Assembly: GCA_963969595.1 (NCBI GenBank)
Contig: OZ018417.1
Span: 8,124,501 to 8,188,500 of the forward strand
Origin: Neckera pumila
Lineage: Eukaryota; Streptophyta; Bryopsida; Hypnales; Neckeraceae
Reading direction: 5' to 3'
Length of the DNA stretch: 64,000 bases
Each line of letters opens with the position of its first letter. Within the stretch, counting starts at the first letter, position 1. The notes beneath the pieces were generated by a model. That model did no database searches. It was not told the DNA's origin and was given only the letters and a program-made list of their open reading frames with translations. Shown here piece after piece: positions 46,746 to 60,044 of the stretch. A program made the translations under genes and the position numbers.

Positions 46746-48355
46746 CAATACGTGTCTGAATGGGCTTCCTAAAGTTGTTTAGCAGTAATTTAATGACTGG
46801 GAAGTTGGAAATTCTAGTTCTAATATTTGTCACTTTAAAAAAAAAGTCAAGGTTGAAGACAAGGTCAAAGATTCACCTAAAAGACATGACCCTTACTGGA
46901 ACCACGTTAATGGTGGAAATTGTGCAGGAACTGACATGAGGTAGAAGTGACATGAAGTGATGAATGACCCTCACTAGAACCAAGTTAATTATGGAAGAAG
47001 TTAGATAGGAATTGATATGAAGAGGAGGTGACATGTATGGAAGAAAACAAAGTTTGAAAAGATGATACAAACATATTTCCATGTTCCTGTTATTGCAGAT
47101 GGCACAAATCCAACCTAACCCAGACTTATAAAAAAATTTGGTCCACAAAACCTACATAACCTAATTTGCAGTAGTTGTTTACTTTGTATTTATGCAAAAC
47201 CTTATATTATTTGGAATTGTTAGGCTAAAAAGATTTTGGTCTTCCTTAGAAAGTGTCAAACACTATTAGAAAGGCTGTCAAAACCAAGACAAAACTAACA
47301 CATTTCTGTTATTTTTTTACCAAACCAACATAAAAATGATTTTTCTAATCAAATGCGTTTTTTGGGACGGTATCAACACATTTTGTATTGGTTCAATGTA
47401 AACCAACAAAATCATTTTCATGAATTCTAAGAATCTTTTGAAATCATTTTGAAATCTTTTTGGAATATTTTGTAAATTTACTAGAATCTTTGTGAAATCT
47501 CTTAGAAATCTATAAGAATATATTGGAATCTTTTGAAAATTTACTAATATGTTAAAGTCTTTTTGAATTCGATTGAAATCAATTAGAACCTTTTGAAAAT
47601 CTCTTAAAATCTACTGAAATCTTTTAGAATCTTATGTAGAGTATGAATTTGGAATTTTAATTGAAGTCAAATTTATCAAAAGTATAATTTGATTTTGTAT
47701 TTGATTTGGATTCCAATTATATTCTATAACTACAATTCAACTTTAGGGTTTAATCAAAATTTCAATCAAATTCACTATTAAACAAATTGTGATTCAAATA
47801 ATTTAATGAAAAATTAAACTTTGATTCAGCCCTAATCAATTTCAATTCTAATGCAATTCTCATTTAGTTATCTATAAAGAATGCTTTAGTTAGAATTCTT
47901 GTTTATCAAATTTTCTAATTTATATTTTCAAAGTGTAATACAACAAATAAATGTAGTAGTGGATTTTGGAGATTTTGGAGATGCTTAGATTGTCCAACTT
48001 ATTAAGTCTCTTCATAAATTTTTCATCACAAATTCAAAGTGAACAAATCAAAGCTTTACATATACACTCAATTATAGTATTTGAAATAAAAATTATACTT
48101 GTAGAAAGATTAATAAGATTTTCTATTTTACGACAAAATTTCACCAAAACTGAGGTGATGCCATGATGGGAACCTATGTGAAATCTATCTTGTCCTCGGA
48201 GAAGACAACAGTGAATTAGGGATTGAAATATGAATTTTAAGTGTTGAACTATTCAAAACCTAAGTTTTGAACTATTCAAACATCTTGATTGTTCAAAATT
48301 CAAAATTTGAACTATTTAAAAAAATGAACTATATATTTAATTCTAAATTTTGGCC
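46746..48355. other. AT-rich intergenic DNA, no gene
   Basis: 47420-47640 is a degenerate array of short units such as GAATCTTTTGAAAAT. A pair of related blocks lies at 46880-46990 (CTGGAACCACGTTAATGGTGG and relatives). Nothing coding. Confidence 0.55.
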
Positions 48356-48722
48356 AAACCACCTCTAGAAAAATGCTTGTCAAATTTTCAAAATAAAATA
48401 GATTAAATTGAAAATTTTACATTTAAAATGGACTTCAATATCCTTTATGTACAACAAGTTTCGTGCAAAAAAGACTTTTTATGAAGGAGTTATAGACCTC
48501 CACAGTCTGCTGACTTTGTACAACAAAAAGAAAATGAATTAAATGAGACTACCTCTACAAAAATGCTTGCCAGATTTTCAAAACTAGTTAGATAAATTGA
48601 AAGTTTTACTATTGAAAATAGACTTCATTATCCTTTGTTTCCAACAAATTTCATGCAAATGGACATTTATGAAGGAGATATGGGCTTCCAAAGTCTGACT
48701 TTGTAAAACAAAAAGGAAAAGG
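48355..48722 (+). repeat. Tandem duplication of about 187 bp
   Basis: Both copies carry ACCTCTA(G/C)AAAAATGCTTG, TTTTCAAAA, ACTTCA(A/T)TATCCTTT, TTTATGAAGGAG and CTGACTTTGTA. About 80% alike by eye. Confidence 0.88.
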
Positions 48723-48771
48723 AAAACGAAATTCGATAAATAAGAATATCTTACATCCTTCATAGATGAAA

Positions 48772-48911
48772 CTCCATTCATGCTGTAATGGTGGGAGTTC
48801 AAGGTTGTCAACCTTGAGGTCTCTAGATCAAACCTCACTTGCGTCACCTACATGGTGGGTTGTCCACATGGAGCCCACCACTGGTGGCTACCACGTGGCA
48901 ATTGCCAAAAA

Positions 48912-48964
<53 letters not shown>
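48772..48964 (+). mobile_element. SINE-like unit with poly(T) tail
   Basis: About 140 bp with a tRNA-like stretch (GTTCAAGGTTGTCAACCTTG, then GAGGTCTCTAGATCAAACCTC, close to a Pol III box B), then a unique part and a run of about 48 T. Some plant SINEs (the Au type) end in T. Box A is weak and I see no clear target duplication. Confidence 0.4.
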
Positions 48965-48969
<5 letters not shown>

Positions 48970-50690
48970 AAATTCAACATAAATGTATTGGATGGGGGGT
49001 CCGAACAACCAATAGAATTTCTATTGAATTTTTGTTAAATTGGAACAAATTCTTTTGGTAGTGGTTGGAAGCCAAAACCAAAATTCTTAGAAAACCAAAT
49101 TTGAGTATATTATCTTGATAAACTTTATGAAGAGGTGATAGGAAGTGATAGGAAGTGACATACATAGCAAAAAGACAATGCTTAAAATCTTAGATGATTT
49201 TCAAAATCTTGTCCAGTTAGATGATCATTGTATAAATTTGAATTTTTTTAAAAGATTTTGGTCCTCTTTGATTGGAAGTAGCTAGAAGCAAAAACCAGGA
49301 TTCAAACCAAATTTGAATGTCATGTCTTAATAACTTCTACTATATTGAATTTTTTTTCTTAAATTCACATATGAGTGGATATGTGAGGTAGAAACACTTT
49401 ACCTAATTGGCTTCACCTAATTCCATCCCGATGAACTTGATGCATTTGTATTAGCCTAAATATTGAAGATTGTTGAAGCTTGCCTTTTAAATATACAACT
49501 CCTGTGAAACTTTATAAAAGCTTTTAGAAGGTCCTACTAAGACCTAATAGTTTTCTATATCCTTGGATCCTAGAATCTAGAGGGTAAATACTTCATCTAT
49601 TCACAAATCAATATTGGTTGCACCTCAAGATCTGTAGGCAAAAAACTCACGTCTTGCAATTTATTTGTGCATAGGACGACTTCTTCTAATTAATGGAACA
49701 AATCGTGGGGCAAGAAACAAGTTCAGAGTGTATGGACCTACAACCTCCACTATGTTTGTGATATCCCTTAGAGCCATTGTGAATCTCTCCAATTAACCAA
49801 AAAAAACTACTCTCACATTTATACAATCATGAAAAAGAAAACGTCCCTATGAATTTATACAAAATTGAAATAGAAGATCCAAATGAAATCAACGTGGCAA
49901 TGTTTACTTTGGCATCAGCATGTGTTTGCCACTAAAATCAAGAAGAAGGCATTAACAAAGACTGGTCTCAGGTTGTATTAATTCATCTAGGTTCATCTTC
50001 TTAGTTCATCCCTCATCTATAGAAAATAATTGTTTGTGAATGAAATCTCTAATAAAGTAATAGAAGTCACAAAATGGCACTCGGGCCAACCTTCATTCCA
50101 CTTGGAGCCATGAATTCTTTTTAGTGTAATTCCTAAACCAGTATTGTTTTTTATTGGTAGAAATCCGTACACCTTCATTAATAAACTCCAGTCTCTGTGG
50201 GCCTTCCATTACATAAGGCAGATCCAATTGCCACATTGGTACCAACACACCGTGTACCGAAGTCACGCGGGAAGTCACGCAAGGATCTAGCACATAGTTT
50301 TGGGGGTCTCTAAATCGCGAGAAGTAATCTGGACACATGGATGCAAATGCTAGTATTGACCAATGGTTCTACCCTTGTCCTTACTTGCAAAATTTTTATT
50401 TTTTCATCAAATTTTTCTAATCTTTTTTTGATTCCAACGTTGGATTTTGAGTTTGTCCTTGTTTACTCCCAACCCTTACACGGCGTTTTGGAGGGCCCAT
50501 TTTCTTTGAATGGAATATTGAAGTTGTGAAAGTTCAAAGCTTACAAAACTATGAAATTGTAGAAGTGCAGTGAAGTGTGAAGCCAAAGAGAAGCAAGCAA
50601 AATGCTATCTTTCTAATGTCACTCTATCAATCCTCTCTAATATCACCAATGACTATCATATGTCTATAGCATCACACAATTTGAAAATGT
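48965..50690. other. Intergenic DNA, no gene
   Basis: No open frame with family resemblance. The minus-strand frame at 50093-50338 has no support. Confidence 0.5.
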
Positions 50691-50699
50691 GATATTACA

Positions 50700-52115
50700 G
50701 AGGTGATTATGATATACTTCTCTAGTGAGAAAGATGGCCTAAAGTTGTAATTAAAGGTTGTAAACATACAGAGTACATACAACTAAGTACAATTATTATG
50801 TGAATTCTCCCCCTTATTGAAAGTTTATATAGTACAAAAAAATAAAATGTATATAGATGTTCTCTTCCAACATAGAGTGTTAATCCAAGTGCTTTAGCAT
50901 ATTCTTGAAATTTGGAGAGCTTCAATGAAAATACCAATCCACATTGTTAAAGTTGATGTGGAGGTTATTTGGATTTTATTAGATTCAACTTTTTTACGCA
51001 AAATATGACATTTGATTTCTATGTGCTTGGATCTATCGTGAATGTTGGATTTTTACAGAGTTCTATACATAAGTGACTATATATCAAAAAGTAATTATGT
51101 GGGTCCACAGAAAGGATATCATTAAAATATAAGATAACCACACATAGAACGTTGAGATTCTTGATGTTGTGTAGGTCTACAAAGAGTTATCCAATATCTT
51201 TGTGGACTTGTTGTAGGCATTGATATTCTTTGTTGGTGAGTGAAAATGTAACTAGACTGATGTAGAACATTTTGGATCATGTGTAGGTCCACCTAGAAGA
51301 TATCCAATATCTACAAGTACTTGTTGTAGTTATTGACATTATTTGTTGGTGACTGAAAATATAACTAGAGCGATGTAGAATGTTAGAATTCTCAATGTTG
51401 TGTAGGTCCAAAGAGAGGATATTCATTATCTTCGAGGACTTGTCATAGTCATTCAAATTCTTTGGTGGTGACTACAAATATAACGAGATGTAGATCATTC
51501 AAATCCTTTGTCCTATCAAAATCTGTATACTTTTGTAATGTTAAAGAAGATATTAGATTGAGGTTGTTTGGTACAAAAGTCCAAATTCCTTAATGTATTA
51601 TAGATGCCAAAAGATTTTTTTGATTGCTGAACAATAAAAAAGGTCCATAGTTAGATATAAACTATGATAAATAACTAATTGGACATGCAAGATTTAGCCT
51701 TGTATTTGTAGCTAAGTACATAAGATTGCTAATAGTTTGTAAATTAATGTTAGTCTTATGTGCCATTTCTTCCTTTTGAAAAGGTGTTGATGGCATCACA
51801 AATTGCATACATTAACTTTGACTTCAAATGGGATTAAAGTTAATTTACAATTGCTCATATAAAACTTTTGTAATATTTCAACAATAGATGTTTCCAATAA
51901 AGAAACAGGCTTATACTATCCAAATGATTATTTTTAGCTTATATATAAATTATTGAATAATGAAAATCAACTACAGATCTGTGTGTTTTCCAATTATAAA
52001 TTCACTATATATACAAAGTTCTAATATCATGACTACAAATACAAATAAATTTAGTATTCACACAATGCCATCTTAATGATATTTTAGATTTAACCTTTGA
52101 TACCAAAATTTAATT
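50700..52115 (-). mobile_element. Internally deleted copia derivative, copy 2
   Basis: Minus strand order: TGGTATCAAAGG (primer-binding-like, 52093-52105), a short leader, then directly the RT end (VEILQKFYMSNCKL, PFEVKV), the region before RNase H, a block of three to four units of about 115 bp (51113-51520), RNase H end (HDRSKHIEIKCHILRKKVES), polypurine tract (about 50808-50822) and part of the LTR. Gag, protease, integrase and most of RT are missing. All frames carry stops. Confidence 0.78.
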
Positions 52116-53088
52116 GTTGAAAATAATTACTTCATTTCAGCAAATTTTGAAATTAAATTCTTTCGAATCAAACCTGACAAAATTCCTTAAATATTCTTCT
52201 AAATTTGATTATAATGATCATTTTTAAAATTCAATAATTTACAATCTCTTCTATTAAGTTGTGCTATTTCCATGGTCTCTAATTTTTAGTACAAATTTAA
52301 CTTATCCATTGCATTGGATTTTTGATAAAGTTTAAATGTCTTATTGACAAATAATTTAAAAATATTAAACTTTGGAATTGTTCAACTTTGTAGTTTGATA
52401 ACATTTTAATTATTTTATTTGTAAGTATTCTAATTTTACAATTTCAAATTTTTAACCTAAAAATATGGAAATACATTTTAATTTTTTTTTATCAAATTGA
52501 AATTATTTTTTCTATTGATTACTTTAATAATCTACTTAATGATGGTTAATACAAATAGTTCCTAGAAAATTATGCCAATTATCCTATGTGAAGGTGAGAT
52601 TCAGACATAAATTAAGTATTTTGGGGAATGTTCGAATGTTTAGAATACTACGAGTGGAATGTTTAAAATGTTTTAGAAATTCTTCATCATATTGCCTGAA
52701 TTTTGAATATTTCTGAAAATTGACATCATGCTTTAAGCCCCGCATGGTAGATTTTCCAAACAAGAAAATCTAGAAGATGCCAAACACAAAAAAAATTTGG
52801 ATGCCAAAATGCCAAAACACTAGTATTAATAGTTTTGACTGTTTGAAACCATTTGCGCATAAAAATCCTATTTGGGCACTCAAGTGCTAAATCTGACCTT
52901 CATGTACAATAGACTACATTGATTTGTCCTATCAATAAAGGCACACAATAAATGTCTTCATTAAAATGAATGTCACTAGTTCTTTTTTTATAATTTGAGC
53001 TGATTTCTATACATATTTATAGAAATCACTTCAATACAATGATATTCTAGCCATCTTTAATTTTAACTATTGTCCAAATAGTGTGACT
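52116..53088. other. AT-rich intergenic DNA with a MITE end
   Basis: 52120-52200 matches 62545-62640, the flank of the other copia derivative. At about 52880-52906 the text GCTAAATCTGACCTTCATG is the reverse complement of the left end of the small MITE at 59705. No gene. Confidence 0.5.
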
Positions 53089-53665
53089 TTAACCCCTAAA
53101 GTCCCAAGGCCATTTTTCCTATCAATATCCACTCAAAACTGCCACTTCTACTGTGTTCATCTAAAGAATATGAAAAAGTAATTTCTTTAGAATCTAATTG
53201 TAATACCTTAAATTACACTTCTCTCATACCATGTTATAAAAACTTTTTGATGTTTGACTCTACAGATTGAAAGATATTAGCATTCAAAGTGAAGGATTTT
53301 TTTTTTCAAGAAGATGCTCGAATTGCTTGCAAAACAAAAAACTCTACAACTTTTACATCACTAATCCAAATGGAAGGAATCCAAGGTTCCCATTTAGACA
53401 AAAACATGATCTATGAGAAAAAACAACAACTAAAGTTTTTATGTAAATTTTTCATGGATTTTTGATGCCTGGTCTCCCTTATTTTGAAGCTATCATGGCA
53501 TAGCTTTTGCTCTCAGACACCAATTGAAATAAAAATTATACTTCCAAAAAGCTAATAAATTTTTCTATCTTACAAAAAAAATTCAAAAAGTTTTACTAAA
53601 AATTGAGCTCATAGAAACCTACCCAAAATCCATTTTGTCCCCCATAGGAACAATGGGACTTTGAA
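53089..53665 (+). mobile_element. TTAA-flanked element, copy D (right end worn)
   Basis: TTAA-CCCCTAAAGTCCCAAGG opens it. Interior blocks ACTCAAAACTGCCACTTCTA, ATTTTGAAGCTATCATGG and CCTACCCAAAATCCA(T)TTTGT match the family. The right end reads GGGACTTTGAAGATGAA where CCTTTAGGGG-TTAA is expected. Confidence 0.8.
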
Positions 53666-54160
53666 GATGAAGGAATTACTATCACATACACTATGGCAAT
53701 CACTAAATTACTACAAGGTAAAAACACCTAGAATTGTCTAAATTCCCATGCTTTATAAGTAGTTTTCTATAAGTAAAAAGTGTCCCCAATAGTGCAATTA
53801 AACCGTCCCAATACTAAACTATGATTGGTGGATTGGTTTTCATCTAGATTTTGGCTTTGTGACCAAGTTATATAACGGTTTCAATTACTCAAAGAGCTTC
53901 TACTTTAAAAATTTATAGTAATTACATGTTTCATCCATATATTCTAATTTTTTTGTAGATTCATTCTTTTCAATTACTAATACTCCAAAAAATGTATATT
54001 TGATTTTTCTCAAAAAAGGTGCTACAACTCCATGCTAAATTGTTTATTTTGACAATTTTGGGTGTTTTCACCTTGATGTTTTTATTTTCATTAGATTTAT
54101 TTTCATTTTATTTTCATTTTTTCATTTTATTTTCAATTTTTTTTCTTTTATTCGTCTAAG
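53666..54160. other. AT-rich intergenic DNA, nothing recognised
   Basis: Runs of T and ATTTTCATTTT at 54070-54150; no gene. Confidence 0.5.
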
Positions 54161-57100
54161 TAATTTTGGACTTTGGAGTCGGTTCAGTTTTGGTGGAAGA
54201 GACCCTCTTAACGAAACTGCACGGCAATGACTTAACCTGAATACGGAGTATTATCCTTCATGTGCCACGTGTCGTGCATTGAAAGGCTATAAGACTTGTT
54301 CAACTCATGAAGAATATATTTAACTCCTGGGCCCTGACAGGGGCTCTGTGGTGCAATTCCTGGGTGACACGTGGAATTCGCCCATTTGCAAAGGCATTGC
54401 CTGGGTTGCAACTATTAATTAATTCAGTATTCAGTTATTCACTGGAAAGTGCCACGTCATCTCACAGCTTGTTGTCCGTTGATATTTTGGAGATGATTGC
54501 CTCGGTCCTTGAGTGGTTGAGTGGAATGCTGATCTTTTGTTCTTGTGGGGTACCAAAAATTATTCTATTTGGATAGGTATCGTCTAGATTCAGGAGCTTA
54601 ACTAGCCCTTAATTTGTATTAACATTGTATTGATATTTTAAAAGGTGTTTATGAGTCTTGAGCGGAAAATTCATATAAATTACAAATATAAATTTTCAAG
54701 AAATATTATATAAGTCTACTAGAAGACCATTTGTTCCAAACTTTGTCTTCAAGTTTGTTTTTGGGTGTACTGAATGGTACTTGTACTTTATTGTTAAAAA
54801 GATACTAAATTTAGCCCTAAAATTGATGATTTAGATCCCTTTAAGGATGCTTCAAAATTTTATTTGTTCCATTTTTTAACTAGAAAAAAAATAGCCTTTG
54901 ATTATAATTTTGATCGCATGTACAATTAGTGTTTGGAAAAAATTTGGTGGTTAGTTCAAAGTTAGTTAGTGGAATTGAGAAAACAACCTAGTTGTAGTTT
55001 TTTTTCCCCTTGAAACACATAGCAATTTTCATTGATAGAGAATTCGATACAATGAACCAAGGGACCAAGTCTTCGATAGAGAATTTTTAGTCTTTCTTTT
55101 TTCTTCAAAATAATCAGAACTTGGAAAAAACAATTTTGTATGGGAATTGAAGGAAATGAGGTGGTAAAACTTGAAAAATATCTCGAACACTGATGTTGGA
55201 CTTAGATATGTACATTAATAATGTTGAAAAGTATTGTTAGTTTCATCTTTATCATGTGCACTAATAGTGCAAGCAGAGCAAAAATACCTCCTCAACATCA
55301 TCTTTCACTAAACCTGTCACTTGGCCCAAGCTGCTTGCAGCTTGGCCCTTCTATTTTACTCTCTTGTAGTAAAAGACAACCTTTATTTGTGTAAAAGAAA
55401 CAAAAAAAACATCTTCTTTCACATAATAATAATAATGCTTGACCTAAGACCATGATGAATGGAGAGTGGTATCTTAGTGGTAGTTTAACCATCTAAATTT
55501 TTCATCTTTTTAACTTTGTAAGGATAGACCTACAACTTAATTCTAAAAGTACGAAGCCCATTATGGAGGTAGTCAACTAGAAATAAGCCGATAGAAAGGG
55601 CTTGCCAATTTTTGTGGCATCTATTTTGAGCATAACATTCAGTAGCCTTCAGAGAGGTTGCCTTTCTTTCCTTGGAAGTCACATCCACGAAAACTCAATA
55701 ATGGGGGACATGGGCTGTCCAAGTGCTGACACGTGTTCTTTAGCTAAATATAGTTTGGAATATTCTACACATCATCCGACGGATGAAATGGTGTAGAATA
55801 TTCCACACTATTTTGTTAGGGGGAAGGTATACCTTCCCTCTGTTATGAGACATCAAAAGTTGAAAGTGTTGAAAATCTATCCTAGACTCTCATAGACATT
55901 GACAACCAGAGGCGGCACATTTTACATAAAATATATAGGAATCAATTTTTTAGAAATGGGTTGCAATTAGGAACAATGACCTTAATTTTATCTTCAACTT
56001 CTTCTTCTTCTTTTTAATGCATGGACCAAGTCCAGTGAATATCTTCAACTTTCCATATCTTTTGCGTACATTGTCCAAATTACACCATCTCAAGTGCATT
56101 GAATTTTTTTTTCTTTCCCACCTCCACTGAAATCCTTTTCTCTTTTACAACCGACAAGAGCCTGCAATCAATCAATCAATCAATCAATATTTTGACCATT
56201 CCCCAAGAAAATGTCAATATGTTTCAACAAAAAAAAGAAAAAAGAAAAAGAAAATGTCAATAATATTATCTGCAGCAAAAAGTCTGCCACTTGAGTCAGT
56301 CATGCCACGTCCCCCAACAGGAGCTCGTCCGTGCCAACAGGTGACAAAGATTCAGAGTTCAAACCAGCAACCGCCTGCCACTTGGTTCCCCAGGAGTCCG
56401 TTCTCATACGTCAAGGTTCCCAACGTGGTTCCCATCGTGGTTCCCAAGGTCGTTCTCTCAACTGAGCACGTCATTTACTGTTGTCTGGAATGAGTTCATT
56501 AAAAGCTGGTGACTCCTGACATAAATCCAAAAAGTCAGTGCACTTGAATGCACGGGCTCCGTCTCTGTAGCCGCTGCCGGCCGCAGCCGTAAGGCGGCGA
56601 CCAGTGTTCGGAAAAACTCAGCAGCTAGTTCAAAGTTAGCCGGTGGAATTGGAAAAAAAATCGGTTGCAATTTGAAAACATCGGCAAAAATCCAGTGAAA
56701 AAATCTGTAAAATTTCTATTTAGAGTAAAAAAGAGAGAAAAAAAAATAATTAGACTCAGTTCTTCAAAAACAAGTTCATTATGAGAATTGAAGGAAATTT
56801 GATGGTAAAACTCAAAAAGTTTTCCTAATATTAGTGGCGGCCATGCTTGTACAATAGAACTTTTGTAAAGTAATAGCCCCAGGACCGGATTCAAGTCCAC
56901 ATGCTCCCAAATTTCAAAAAAACTATCTTGATGTGTATGTTTAGGATTGGGCCTAATGTGGAACCAATCAATCAATATTCCATCACTTTAGAGAGGTCAT
57001 TGTCTTAGAAAAGTTCACTTTAGAGAAGTTCTACTGTACAATAGTTCTATTCAAAGTTCGGGAAGTTTTGTGAGTTTTTTACGGCTATTTTAAGTCCTTC

Positions 57101-57723
57101 AATTTCCAAATTGAATTGATTTATCAAGGACAAAGTCCAATTATTTCTCTATTATTTTAATTCAAAATAAAATTTTATAGATTTTTTCCTTATTTTTTTT
57201 GCCAATGTTTTCAAATTTGCAAACGGAATTTTTGTAATTCCATTAGCTAACTTTGAACTAGCCATTAGTTCTTTACAAACATAGTTTCTATTTTGTTTTT
57301 GGACACAAATGAAATGGGATTTCATTGCCAAAACGAAACCATCATCCATGAGGTCCATAAATCATCCCTTGAAAACTGTCCCTTAAAAACTATCTACCTT
57401 ATCAATGACAATAATAGATATTTCAAGTAACATTTCACTCGTTTCTTGATAGGAAAAACATTTATAATTAAGTTAGTTTACAAAACCCCTACTTTAGGTG
57501 GCATAGAAGGGAAGTCAACAAGACAACAAAGATATGGCCATTGTATTTGACGTAGATTGTTGGATTTTCACCTCTATAAAGGTTGCAGTGCCTAAAATCT
57601 TTTCTTTTAACTTTTGCACATTTTTGCTTATATGTTTGAACAATTACAATATTTACCTCAATTTCATCATGTTAGTAATAGAGGGAGGCTTCTTATTAAT
57701 ATTGAAAGGATGTAGTTTTGTGA
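54161..57723. repeat. Mixed intergenic block with a diverged direct repeat
   Basis: 54930-55200 and 56605-56860 are direct copies (AGTTCAAAGTTAG, GTGGAATTG, GGAATTGAAGGAAAT). Just before each lies GC-richer DNA containing CACGTGT- or CCACGTC-type motifs (54265, 54365, 54450, 55727, 56306), which are plant stress-response core elements but are too common to prove a promoter. A perfect hairpin (TGGAATATTCTACAC arms, 55756-55805) and an (AATC)n run (56164-56188) are present. No gene seen. Confidence 0.5.
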
Positions 57724-58632
57724 TTAACCCCTAAAAGCCCAATGTCCCTTCAAAAGACAAATAGGATTTCGGGCAAGTACCTACAGGCTGAATTTTTGTT
57801 GTAATTTTCCAAAAAAAAATTTGAAGACAGAAAAACTACTAAGCTTCATTGGAATATAATTTTTTATTTCAATCAGTGCTTGGAAAAAAAAATTATGCAC
57901 AAATAAGCTCAAAACAAGGGACGGGGGGCAGTAAAAAAAATTTGCAATTGTTTTTAAATTTTTTCTTATAGATTCTATTTTTGTCTATCTAGATAGCTTT
58001 GATTCATTTCATTTGAATTTTTTATGAGAAAGTTATGGACAATCTTGTTTTGGGGGCACTTAGAGCATCTTTTTTTTAAAAATAACTTGTAGGATTCATT
58101 TTTTAATGCAATTTTAACAATAATTCAAAAAAAAAGTTCCACAAGGTTTAGTTTTTTTGCTAGAACAATCCCACCATTGGAATTAGTGCTTTTTAATACC
58201 ATATAAAATATACTAAGATTTTAGATTTTCCTTCTATCTCTTACCTACTTCTACTTACAATTTTTTTAATAATTAAATTAAATTTTTTTGATTTTTTTTT
58301 TCCTAGATTTTCAATACAATTTTCTACTATGAATATTTAAAGCTCAAAACTTTGTAGTGCAAGAAATTTAAGTTAAAAATGTTCAAAGTCGTAAAATCTA
58401 GTCCCATAATGTGCTGAAAACTTTTTTTTTTTTACTTTAAACACAGATATCTTGCAATCTATGGGGTCAAAAATTCCGAAATTTTTTCCACGCATTCCTA
58501 TATTAGTTCAGTGTAAAATCCTATGGTTAGATGTGGAAGAAAAAAAATTTAACTTTTTTTACACTTTGCTATTAAAATGGCAGATTTGGGTGTTGTTTGG
58601 CAGAAAAAAGACCTTGGGCCTTTAGGGGTTAA
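57724..58632 (-). mobile_element. TTAA-flanked element, copy E (with known empty site)
   Basis: TTAA-CCCCTAAAAGCCCAATGTC and CCTTTAGGGG-TTAA bound 901 bp of family sequence. The flanks TTTTGTGA and GGTAGTCAACTAAAAACTAG are continuous at 62795-62835 as TTTTGTTGATTAAGGTAGTC with a single TTAA. The element therefore duplicated TTAA on insertion. No transposase frame. Confidence 0.92.
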
Positions 58633-58689
58633 GGTAGTCAACTAAAAACTAGCACATTTATAAACGAAGACTTGCAATCCTCATTTCTA

Positions 58690-60044
58690 GAGTTTCTTGT
58701 GAATGTTAATGAATCCTTGGTAGGAATCAACAATTATTGTGGGCTATTGGATTGTACCAAAATTGAAAGATAAAGAATGTACTCCCCATAACTACTACTT
58801 TTTGCTACTATGCCTAATTGCTATTTGTTAGATTGGTCAAAATTTCATAATTGCTTGTTGGCAAGTGAAAGGAGGTTCCCACGCACCAACAAACGCAACA
58901 TTTGGATATTATGTGCAAAAATTATGAAGGGCTAAAGATGATTTTTTTGTAGATGTTCTAAAATAATTTCTTCAATAAAAGTACGTATTGATTTTGAAGA
59001 TGTATGAAGAGTGACGATGGCAGTTCTAGGCAAGATGTGACTTTGGATGTATCCACCTTTTCATCTTTCTACATGGATAATTCATTCATCAGCACAATGG
59101 CCCCTTATTGTATATGGGGACTTATTGCTTGCAATGAAATGATTAAATTTAGCAAATATGAGGTTAAAGCACTATGAAGAATTAAACATACAAAAGTAGT
59201 CAACCATGAAATAGGCAGTAGTGCAGTACATTTTTATCTTTATTGAACAAGGTAAAATTTTTAGATCTAAGCCTGCCCTTGCAATAAACGCTAGTGTGCA
59301 AATTTATAGAGGTTTTGTGTGTTTTTAAAGTGTGAAGGGTTGACAACTTTGTTATTTTGGGCCACATTACAAAATGCCACATTAATAAAAATCAACAATC
59401 AATTTTATTGTTATATTATCATGTAATGTTATCTCTATCTATGAGAAGTGATTAAATCCTAATGTTATTTTGTATTTTGAATCCTAAAACCTCGAGAAAA
59501 TTATCTCCTTTTGTCAAGATTTTTGGATGGAAAAAATTACGAAAAAATTTATTAAAACAACTGTACGTATGTAATCTTATTTTAATTTTGAAAATTAAAA
59601 AAAAATGAAAACTCAAATTCTTTGCCATGTAGTAGATATAGTTGTTCAAAGTAGACAGTTTTTTTGTTTTAATTTCTTTAATGCATGACTTTTGGTAAAA
59701 CGTACATGAAGGTCTGATTTAGCACTGAGGTGTCACAATTTGAATTTTCACGTCAGATTCTCAAGGGTCCACGTCACCTCAAAGATGACATGTGGCACTT
59801 TTGTTTTAATAAAAATGGCTTAATTTTTGACGAATTTGACCTTCATGTAGGATATAGCAACTTTGAAATTTAATGAAAATTAAAGGATGTGAAAATAATT
59901 TTGTATCTTTCAATGTAATGTACATACTTGGGATTATAACTCATGTAGACAATATTAAAACATGGACCTTGCATTATCACGTCCTTGTTGTGAATATAAA
60001 TCACTCCTTAACATCAAGTTCATCAACTTTGAAATTTAATGAAA
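58690..60044. repeat. Segment related to 40400-42330
   Basis: The second copy of the block described at 40400, about 0.6 kb shorter and interrupted by the small MITE at 59705-59847. No gene. Confidence 0.8.
59705..59847. mobile_element. 143-bp MITE with TA flanks
   Basis: The ends CATGAAGGTC and GACCTTCATG are exact inverted repeats and TA lies on both sides. The related segment near 42005 lacks the piece. A matching end occurs at about 52885-52904. TA flanks suggest a Tc1/mariner-type family. Confidence 0.65.
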
